From Actinacidiphila sp. DG2A-62 (GTDB lineage Bacteria > Actinomycetota > Actinomycetes > Streptomycetales > Streptomycetaceae), in NCBI RefSeq assembly GCF_035825295.1, contig NZ_JAYMGI010000002.1, positions 4,946,501-5,010,500 of the forward strand: DNA of 64,000 nucleotides, written 5' to 3'. Position 1 is the first letter of the stretch. Every line of letters begins with the position of its first letter. Below, piece by piece: positions 54,451 to 61,052 of this stretch. The notes beneath the pieces are model-generated. The model made no database searches. It saw nothing but the letters and a program-made list of their open reading frames with translations, and was not told the DNA's origin. The position numbers and the translations under genes are program-made.

Positions 54451-55683
54451 TCACGCGGTGACCGTCAGGGTGAGGCGGTCGGTGAGCAGCGCGAGCCGGT
54501 CGCGGGCCTGCTCGGGGCTGTCGGCGGTGACGATGAGGAAGCCCACCCGGGCGGTGGTCAGATCGCCGTGCGGGGGGAGGGTGACGCGGTCGCCGGGCTC
54601 GCGCAGCCAGGTCGCCTGGTGCAGCCAGTGGGGCTCGGCGCCGGGCCTGACCGGGAGGCGGACGGTGTCGAGCGTGCCGCTGACCGGCGGGTAGAGGATC
54701 GTGATCGCGGCGGTGCGGTGTGCCGTGGCCGTCAGGGCGGGAACGTTTCCGCAGGCGATGTCGGCGGCGATCCGGGGCAGGTCGAGGCCGGTGGCGAGCC
54801 GGACGAGCGTGCCGATCAAGTCACCGCCGATACGGGCGTTGACCTCGATGATCCGCGGGCCGGAGGTGGTCAGCCGCATTTCGACGTGCTGGATGCCGGC
54901 GCTGATGCCCAGCGCGCGTACCGCCTGCGCGGCGATGGGGGCGACGTGCGGCAGCAGCGGGTCACCTGCGGTGACGGTGTGGCCGGTCTCCTCGAAGTAC
55001 GGAGCGAAGCCGACCTCCTTGCGGGTGACGGCGAGCGCGGTCGTCGCGCCGCCGACGGTGGCGCACTCCACGCTGATCTCCGGGCCGCGCAGGTACTCCT
55101 CCACCAGGACACCGCGCCCTTCCGGGCCCTGTGCGCTCGCTCCGGCGGCGGCGAACTCCCAGCGGTGCGGCAGCTCGTCGGGGTCGTCGACGCGGATGAC
55201 GCCGATGCTGGCCGCGTGCGAGGCGGGCTTGAGGACGACCGGGTAGCCGATCCGTGAGGCGGCGGCGGTGGCCTGGGTCAGGTCGCGCACCCGGATGGAC
55301 CGGGCGGAGGGCACGCCGTGTTCGGCGAGCAGGCGCCGGGTGGCGGCCTTGTCGCGGGCGGCGTTCATCGAGGCGACGGTGCTGCCCGGTACGCCGAGCC
55401 GGGCGGCGAGGGCCGCCGCGGGCACGAGGGCGTACTCGTCCCAGGTGACGACCCCCGCGATGGCGTGCCGTTCGGCCAGGGCGAGGCCGGCGGCGGTGAC
55501 GGCGACCGGGTCGCGGGTGTCGGCGACCTCGTGGTCCACGACCAGGTCGCCCTGCCACGTCGGCGGCTTGGCGTCGATCAGCGCGATGTCGTACGCAGCG
55601 GCGACCTGCTTCGTGCAGTAACCCCGGTACACCGGGTCGGTGCCGGCGACGACGATCAGCACAGGGCGGGCGGATCGGGACAT
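54451..55683 (-). CDS. ATP-grasp ligase
   Basis: Encodes 410 residues from ATG 55683. ATP-grasp motifs: IGYPVVLKPASHAASIGVIR near residue 145, VLVEEYLRGPEISVECATVG near 195, and the metal-binding IIEVNARIGGDLIGTLV near 275. This is the carboxylate-amine ligase type related to L-amino acid ligases and carbamoyl-phosphate-like enzymes. Directly downstream of an exporter gene, which suggests that it makes a small peptide-like product that is exported; substrates unknown. Confidence 0.9.
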   Translation of the reverse strand: MSRSARPVLIVVAGTDPVYRGYCTKQVAAAYDIALIDAKPPTWQGDLVVDHEVADTRDPVAVTAAGLALAERHAIAGVVTWDEYALVPAAALAARLGVPGSTVASMNAARDKAATRRLLAEHGVPSARSIRVRDLTQATAAASRIGYPVVLKPASHAASIGVIRVDDPDELPHRWEFAAAGASAQGPEGRGVLVEEYLRGPEISVECATVGGATTALAVTRKEVGFAPYFEETGHTVTAGDPLLPHVAPIAAQAVRALGISAGIQHVEMRLTTSGPRIIEVNARIGGDLIGTLVRLATGLDLPRIAADIACGNVPALTATAHRTAAITILYPPVSGTLDTVRLPVRPGAEPHWLHQATWLREPGDRVTLPPHGDLTTARVGFLIVTADSPEQARDRLALLTDRLTLTVTA

Positions 55684-55772
55684 CGGGAAGCCTCCAACAG
55701 GCGGGAATCGGGTGAACGAGGAGAGGGTGAACGGGAGCAGCCGGGGGCGGGGGCGCAGTTCGGCGGGGGCGC

Positions 55773-57056
55773 TCACGCGCGGCTCGTGGGCTGGAGCGTG
55801 CGCTGGTCCGCCGTCGTCGGCGCGGGAGCAGCGGGCGGTGGGTCGCCGACGGGTCGGTGGCGCCGCAGGCCGGCGAAGGATGCGGTCAGCATCAGGCCCT
55901 GCAAGACTGCGCAGGCCAGCAGCAGATGGGGCAGGCCGGTGGCGGGCACGACAGCGACGAGTGCCCCGGCCGTGGGCAGCGGCACCAGCATCACGATGAT
56001 CGTCACGGCCAGGGTCGAGCCGAAGCCGTCGCGCGGGATGAGGTGGGCGCGCAGGGTGCGGAGCACGACCGTCATCGCCCCTTCGGACGCCATCACCAGT
56101 GCGACTGCCGCGGTGTAGAAGGCGAAACCGGGTGCCAGGGCGGTGGCCGTGCAGGCGCCGGTGGCGACCGCGGCGGCGACGGCGCCCACCGGCCACACCT
56201 GCCAGCGGTCGATGGCCCGGCGCGTCACCCACACGGCCAGCAGGGAGGCGACGGCGGCCGTGCTCCACACCGCGCCGACCGAGGCCGTGGAGCAGCGGAA
56301 CCGGCGGATGACCGTGATCGGGGCCGCCGCCTGCAGCACACCGGTGGCGAGGTTGGACACCGCGAACCCCGCGACCAGCCAGGCCAGCGCGGGAGAGCGC
56401 CGCACGGTCCGCCAACCCGACCGCAGACCGGCCGACGTACCCCCGCGCTCGGTCGAACCGCCACCCGGCGCGCAGACCGCAGCGGCCAGGGCCAGCACCG
56501 CGACGACCGCCATCAAGACTCTGCTTCCGACAAGCAGCAGGAGCCCGCCGAGCAGCGGACCGACGAGAGCAGCCCCCTGGTCGATCCCCGTCTGCGCGGC
56601 CTGGACCCGATGCGGCTGCAGCGCGCGACGGCCGGCCTCGGCGCCCAGCGTCTCCACCGCCACGTACGAGACCTCCGCCAGCAGGCCCGACGCGGCTCCG
56701 AACGCCAGAACCACGCCCGTTACCGCCGTGCCGGTGGGCGGCAGGACCAGCAACACCGCGCTGGTGAACGCGACCGTGGCAGCACGGACCAGATTGGCGA
56801 CGCGGAAGACACGGCCGGCACTGAAACGGTCGACCAGCGCGCCTGCGAAAGCGAACGCGCTCAGCCGCGGGGTCCACTCCAGCACGAACGCCACGCCGGT
56901 CAGCGCCGTCGAACCGGTGGTGATCAGCACCAGCAGCGGAATCGCGTACGCAGCGGTCGCGCCGGCCAGCGCGTCGGTGGCACGCACCAGATACATGCCC
57001 GTCAGCCCGGCGGACGCCGGACGCGCCCGGGTCTTGAGGGTCACCACCGTGTTCAT
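55773..57056 (-). CDS. MFS exporter
   Basis: Encodes 427 residues from ATG 57056, which overlaps the upstream stop (ATGA). About twelve hydrophobic segments (VRATDALAGATAAYAIPLLV, TGVVLAFGAASGLLAEVSYV, GAALVGPLLGGLLLLVGSRV, VMLVPLPTAGALVAVVPATG). The layout matches MFS exporters of the MefA/macrolide type. Ends in a Pro/Ala/Thr-rich tail. Probable exporter of the ATP-grasp product or a self-resistance pump. Confidence 0.88.
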   Translation of the reverse strand: MNTVVTLKTRARPASAGLTGMYLVRATDALAGATAAYAIPLLVLITTGSTALTGVAFVLEWTPRLSAFAFAGALVDRFSAGRVFRVANLVRAATVAFTSAVLLVLPPTGTAVTGVVLAFGAASGLLAEVSYVAVETLGAEAGRRALQPHRVQAAQTGIDQGAALVGPLLGGLLLLVGSRVLMAVVAVLALAAAVCAPGGGSTERGGTSAGLRSGWRTVRRSPALAWLVAGFAVSNLATGVLQAAAPITVIRRFRCSTASVGAVWSTAAVASLLAVWVTRRAIDRWQVWPVGAVAAAVATGACTATALAPGFAFYTAAVALVMASEGAMTVVLRTLRAHLIPRDGFGSTLAVTIIVMLVPLPTAGALVAVVPATGLPHLLLACAVLQGLMLTASFAGLRRHRPVGDPPPAAPAPTTADQRTLQPTSRA

Positions 57057-57745
57057 CGGGCCCGCGGACCGGTCTGCGGGCCCGGGACGCACGCGGATGC
57101 CGGCGGGTGCGGCGCGGCGGACGCCGCAGTGCGCACGGCTCCGGCTTGGATGGCGGGGGAAGGGGCCACCGCCGCCTCACGCACGCCCGGCAGATACGGC
57201 AGCGGCGTCCTGATCTGCGCCAACTCGTGCCCTACACCTGGAAGCTCACCTTCTGCCGCGGTGACGAACTCAGCGGCAACGGCGAAACGGTCAGCGAGCT
57301 GGTGCGCCTCGTCGTCCAGGTCGGTGACCTGCTCGCCGGCGGCCTCCAGTGCTTCACGCACCCGCTCCAGCACGCCGTGCTCGGGGTGCACGAGCCGTCC
57401 GACGGCGTCGCCGAGTTCCCCGCCGCTGCGGGCTCCGCGGATCTGGTCGATCAACTGCAGCAGGTGGTCGTCCAGCGACTGCTCAGCGGGCGCTGCCTGC
57501 GTCCGGTCCAGCGCGGGGTCGAGGTCGACGGTGTAGCGGGCGGCGCGGAGCATCTCGGCGGCGTGCGAGGCGACGGCGGCCTGCTCCTCGCGCGCCATCG
57601 AGGTCGGAAGCCGGTGCCGGGGGCCGTACCAGTCGTTGGCGAAGGCGAACCCGGCGTGGTCGAGAAGGGACTGGGCAAGGCTGTCGCCACCGCGGGCGAC
57701 GACGCTGCCGCTCGGCTCGGCGGCGATGGTGACGGTGATGGGCAT
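57053..57745 (-). CDS. hypothetical helical protein, first gene of the ATP-grasp operon
   Basis: Encodes 230 residues from ATG 57745. N-terminal MPITVTIAAEPSGSVVARGG with later long helices (DDHLLQLIDQIRGARSGGEL, GDAVGRLVHPEHGVLERVRE). No family recognised. The open frame continues upstream to about 58290 without a good start; a segment there (VLGDCHCKPVGFANYTETLP) looks coding, so either the gene is longer or an upstream gene fragment is fused in frame. Confidence 0.65.
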   Translation of the reverse strand: MPITVTIAAEPSGSVVARGGDSLAQSLLDHAGFAFANDWYGPRHRLPTSMAREEQAAVASHAAEMLRAARYTVDLDPALDRTQAAPAEQSLDDHLLQLIDQIRGARSGGELGDAVGRLVHPEHGVLERVREALEAAGEQVTDLDDEAHQLADRFAVAAEFVTAAEGELPGVGHELAQIRTPLPYLPGVREAAVAPSPAIQAGAVRTAASAAPHPPASACVPGPQTGPRAR

Positions 57746-58300
57746 TGAGTTCTCCGGTAGAGAGGATTGGGCGCTGAACAGGCCAGCACGGCTCAGGTCG
57801 CGGCGGCGGTCGAAGCGGACTGAGCACACCCACAGCGGCAGCTCGGGCACCTGGGAACCGCGCCGTTCGACGGTGACTCCCAAGGCGTGGGCCAGTTGAG
57901 GCAACGTTTCGGTGTAATTGGCAAAGCCGACCGGTTTGCAGTGGCAATCACCGAGCACCAGACGGGAAATCTCTGGTCGCCGCGCCCACTGCGCGACCAG
58001 AGGTGGGCGAACAGGCCGGCGGTGTGGCCGACACGCATGAAGGAGGGCGATGACGAGCTGACCTCGACGGAGACTAGAAGGGCGGGGGCCGGGCAGGTCG
58101 TGCTTTCGAGTGACGAGAATCCGCACCACCGTCGATTTGGCCCGTCCGGCAATCGGTGATAGAAGACGCCCGCTCAGCGGTGCACCGTGAACGACCCCTA
58201 GCAGTTGGGACGACGCCCCGCGCGTCCAGGCCGGTACAGACTTGGCCGAACGTCGCCGTTGTCCCCGGTCGGCGTGGGCACGGGTGGTCACCGTAGGGCA
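57746..58300. other. 555-bp stretch with an unexplained minus-strand open frame
   Basis: No confident gene. The minus-strand frame entering the gene at 57053-57745 is open and contains coding-like pieces (FANYTETLPQLAHALGVTVE, VPELPLWVCSVRFDRRRDL). It may be a decayed gene next to the transposase remnant. No other structure is recognised. Confidence 0.4.
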
Positions 58301-58305
58301 GCCGG

Positions 58306-58910
58306 TCAGGGCGCCACGACAGGGCGCGAGGTGACTGAGCTTTTCCCGCGTTGTCCCTCCGGGATGAGGAGGGCTTTGGTGGTGACGCTCGTGCGGTTGG
58401 GGCCGATGCGGGACTGCGTGCCCGAGCTACGACCACGGCCGCCGTTGGATGGGCGGCGTTCGGCGGTGGTGACACAGTCGCCCGCACCGACATAGGCCAT
58501 GTCGGCGAGGATCGGGACCCCCTAGCGACCGCAGATCAGGAAGACCTTGTGGGTGCGGGTGGCTGTGAGGTCGTGGGTCCGGCCCGGGCAGCGCGGGCGG
58601 ACAGTCACAGGACCTCGCCGGCCGGGTCGGTGATGACTGCACGTTCACCCCGCGACGCTTGTGCTTCGAGGAACAGTGGGCCCTGCCGTCGCCGACACGG
58701 TTGCATTCTGCGAGCGTGCCGTTCAGGAGAACGTAGTCTCGGTCGTGCGCGCACAACGTCCTCAGCAGGCCCGGCGCCTGCTCGGCGAGCAGGCCGGTGA
58801 CCGCGGTGACGTGGGTGTGTGCGATGCCGACGATACGGGCAAGAGTGTTGTGCCGACGCAGGTATACAAGAGCGACCAACGCACGGCGGGGCGGTGAGAG
58901 TTTGCATCAC
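58306..58910 (-). pseudogene. DDE transposase remnant (IS5-like, DDE_Tnp_4 type)
   Basis: Reads ALVYLRRHNTLARIVGIAHT, VTGLLAEQAPGLLRTLCAHD, then in other frames CNRVGDGRAHCS, ITDPAGEVL and LPGPDPRPHSHP. These match the Streptomyces transposases whose N-terminus is ALVYLRRHDTLAQI and whose core is GTLAECDRVGDGR. The protein is broken by several frame changes and lacks its end. Confidence 0.75.
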
Positions 58911-59036
58911 CGGTGACCCTCACAGGTGACAATGAGCATCGTGACCCACGCGACCAGGGCATGAGGTAGGTCGTGCGCCAGGATACGGAACCAACAGGGC
59001 TCCCGCGCCGCTGAGCTGAGACGTCGAACGCCTCAC

Positions 59037-59430
59037 TCACAGCGGCGAACACAATGAGTTGATCTGTCGCAGGGTGATGAGGCAGCAGGCGAGTTCGCGA
59101 AAGGCTTCGTGGGCGTCGGCTCTGCGTTTCCAGCGGATGCGCAGTCGCTTGAAACCGTGGTGGCAGGCGAAGGTGCGCTCCACGACCCAGCGGTAGGTGC
59201 CCAACCCGGGCGCCGTGCCGGGTTTCGCGGCGTGCGAGGGCTGGCACGATGCGGCGGGTGCGGACTTGGTCGCGGTAGACGTCGTGGTTGTAGCCGCGGT
59301 CTGCGAAGAGCGAAGTCGGCTTTCGGTGAGGTCGTCCGCGTCGGCCACGGATCGCGTCGATCAGCGGCAAGAGCTGGGTGATGTCGTTGCGGTTGCCGCC
59401 TGTGGGCCCCTGCGGTTGTCGGTTGAGCCA
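59037..59430 (-). pseudogene. second IS5-family transposase remnant (C-terminal part)
   Basis: Segments in three frames: LLPLIDAIRGRRGRPHRKPT-like start, SLFADRGYNHDVYRDQVRTR with the second catalytic Asp, then YRWVVERTFACHHGFKRLRI with the catalytic Glu, ending RELACCLITLRQI. Typical of IS5 transposase ORF B; no N-terminal half. Distinct from the intact element at 59606. Confidence 0.8.
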
Positions 59431-59461
59431 TTAATTTCCGCTTCCGAAATTAATGGCTCAA
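59423..59461. repeat. perfect 16-bp AT-rich inverted repeat
   Basis: TTGAGCCATTAATTTC at 59423-59438 and its exact complement at 59446-59461, separated by 7 nt. It sits at the truncated edge of the second transposase remnant where base composition changes abruptly. It can form a strong hairpin. No T-run follows on either side, so a terminator is less likely than a recombination or protein-binding site. Confidence 0.7.
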
Positions 59462-59605
59462 TCCGACGGGTTTATAATCAGGACAAGTTTTTCGATTGCA
59501 TTATTAAGTCCTGAGGTTGCTAATCTGGAAACGACGATTGCATGGACCGGATCGGGTCCGTATGTCTTCTGCCGCGACCCAGGCGTAGTGCGCTCCGGAA
59601 CCTAA

Positions 59606-60533
59606 GAGCGTGTCTGAGATCCGTCGTGTCGGCCGTTCGGGTGGCTCGTTGGGTGGTGTGTGAGTGCTGGTAGGGACGGTTACCCGTCTGATCTGACCGA
59701 TGAGCAGTGGGCGTTGATCGAGCCCTTGCTGCCCGAGCCGAGGACGGGCAGCAAGGGCGGTCGACGGGAGAAGCACCCGCGTCGGCGGATCGTGGATGCG
59801 ATCTTGTACCTGGCCCGGACCGGCTGCCAGTGGCGGTACCTGCCCAAGGACTTCCCGCCCTGGCCGACTGTGTACTGGTATTTCACCTGGTGGCACGACG
59901 ACGGGACCGTCGAGTGCGTCCACGACGCGTTGAGGGTGAAGGTCCGCCAGGCCGACGGCCGCAACGCCGAGCCGTCCGCAGGGCTGGTCGACTCGCAGTC
60001 GGTGCGTGCCGCGGACACCGTGCCGAAGGCAACCAGCGGGTTCGATGCCGGAAAGAAGACCAAGGGCCGCAAACGTTTCATCGTCACCGACACCCTCGGT
60101 CTCCTGCTGACGGTGCACGTCCTGGCCGCAAGCGTCCAGGACCGCGACGGTGCCAGGCGTTCCCTGCTGTGGACACGCCTCGACCACCCCACCGTGGCCA
60201 AGGTCTGGGCGGACCAGGGCTTCGCCGGCCGCCTGGTCCAGTGGGCCGCCGACACCCTCCGCCGCGACCTGGACATCGTCCGCAAACAACCCGGCCAACG
60301 CGGCTTCCAGGTCCAGCCCAAGCGCTGGGCGGTCGAGCGCACCTTCGCCTGGATCACCATGCGACGACGCCTGGCCTGCGACTACGAACGCGACCCCGCC
60401 CACTCCGAAACGATGATCCGCTGGGCCATGACCGACGTGATACTCCGCCGGCTCACCCGCGGCCGACCCGCCACACGCCCAGGCCCCCGGCCACTACGGA
60501 AGATCGCTCCGTAACCCGATCCCAAACACGCTC
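59606..60533 (+). mobile_element. intact IS5-family insertion sequence
   Basis: A 928-bp element. Left end GAGCGTGTCTGAGATC; right end, complement strand, GAGCGTGTTTGGGATC (14 of 16 identical). TAA occurs on both outer sides (59603-59605 and 60534-60536), consistent with a 3-bp target duplication, as IS5-group elements make. It encodes one complete transposase. It inserted in lower-GC DNA between the transposase remnants and the toxin locus. Confidence 0.88.
59660..60514 (+). CDS. IS5-family transposase
   Basis: Encodes 284 residues from GTG 59660. N-terminal PSDLTDEQWALIEPLLPEP and RIVDAILYLARTGCQWRYLP (the DUF4096-like entry domain), then the DDE residues: Asp in AGLVDSQSVRAADT near 115, Asp in KVWADQGFAGRL near 190, Glu in WAVERTFAWI near 235. 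Full-length, with no frameshift. Confidence 0.95.
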   Translation: MSAGRDGYPSDLTDEQWALIEPLLPEPRTGSKGGRREKHPRRRIVDAILYLARTGCQWRYLPKDFPPWPTVYWYFTWWHDDGTVECVHDALRVKVRQADGRNAEPSAGLVDSQSVRAADTVPKATSGFDAGKKTKGRKRFIVTDTLGLLLTVHVLAASVQDRDGARRSLLWTRLDHPTVAKVWADQGFAGRLVQWAADTLRRDLDIVRKQPGQRGFQVQPKRWAVERTFAWITMRRRLACDYERDPAHSETMIRWAMTDVILRRLTRGRPATRPGPRPLRKIAP

Positions 60534-60536
60534 TAA

Positions 60537-60793
60537 GAGAGCATTATCTGAATATCGCCTACTTCGGAGCTAAATGCGGCGTGTCGGAGTTTATCGTCAT
60601 TGTGCGACATGAACGTCGGATTCCAGCGCGTAGAGGTTCGCCAGAGCGCCACCATGTCATTGTCGCGGTCGACTAGTGGTTATCATTTCATCTACCGAAT
60701 ACCCTACTGACACTACATTCTACCTTCGCATCCTTAGGGCGGTCGGTAATTGCCTCTATCGGTAGATGTCACAATTTAACTCGAAGGCTGCAA
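60537..60793. other. AT-rich stretch between the IS and the small membrane gene
   Basis: G+C content is clearly lower than in the rest of the window. On the minus strand a short frame (DMVALWRTSTRWNPTFMSHN, LRHAAFSSEVGDIQIM) ends at the IS junction, and beyond the IS another frame (GSGAHYAWVAAEDIRTR) continues. This looks like a gene remnant, possibly an old immunity or toxin fragment, cut by the IS. Nothing intact. Confidence 0.45.
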
Positions 60794-60827
60794 TGATATA
60801 CCCCTTAGCTGAAGATTAGGTATATCA
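60794..60827 (-). terminator. hairpin at the end of the small membrane gene
   Basis: TGATATACC (60794-60802) and GGTATATCA (60819-60827) form a 9-bp stem with a 16-nt loop; the stop codon of the 55-residue gene lies in the loop. It could end the toxin-small gene transcript. There is no clear T-run, so the terminator call is tentative. Confidence 0.4.
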
Positions 60828-60972
60828 CTAGCGAGATAACAGCAACTAAGGCTGATGTCTGGGTAAGGGTTTTCGAGATGTTACGCGCTCGCTTCCGGCT
60901 ATACTCCGCAATCAGATCAGCGAGCAGAAAACCTGCGGTCATGCCTAGTGCGAAGATAGAAACTTTACTCAT
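60805..60972 (-). CDS. 55-residue small membrane protein, candidate immunity protein
   Basis: Starts ATG 60972 after GGAGGTG, a strong ribosome site. Two hydrophobic segments: VSIFALGMTAGFLLADLIAE and TSALVAVISLVIYLIF, joined by the basic loop YSRKRARNISK. It lies 80 bp after the RHS toxin gene on the same strand, in the low-GC part, the normal place for the immunity gene of a polymorphic toxin. Function is inferred from position; no family recognised. Confidence 0.65.
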   Translation of the reverse strand: MSKVSIFALGMTAGFLLADLIAEYSRKRARNISKTLTQTSALVAVISLVIYLIFS

Positions 60973-61052
60973 TACACCTCCATTGCCGGACGGCGAGGTA
61001 GCCTTCTCGCCGCCCGGCGCATTGCCATCGCTTCAACCGAGGCTGTGTTCGA

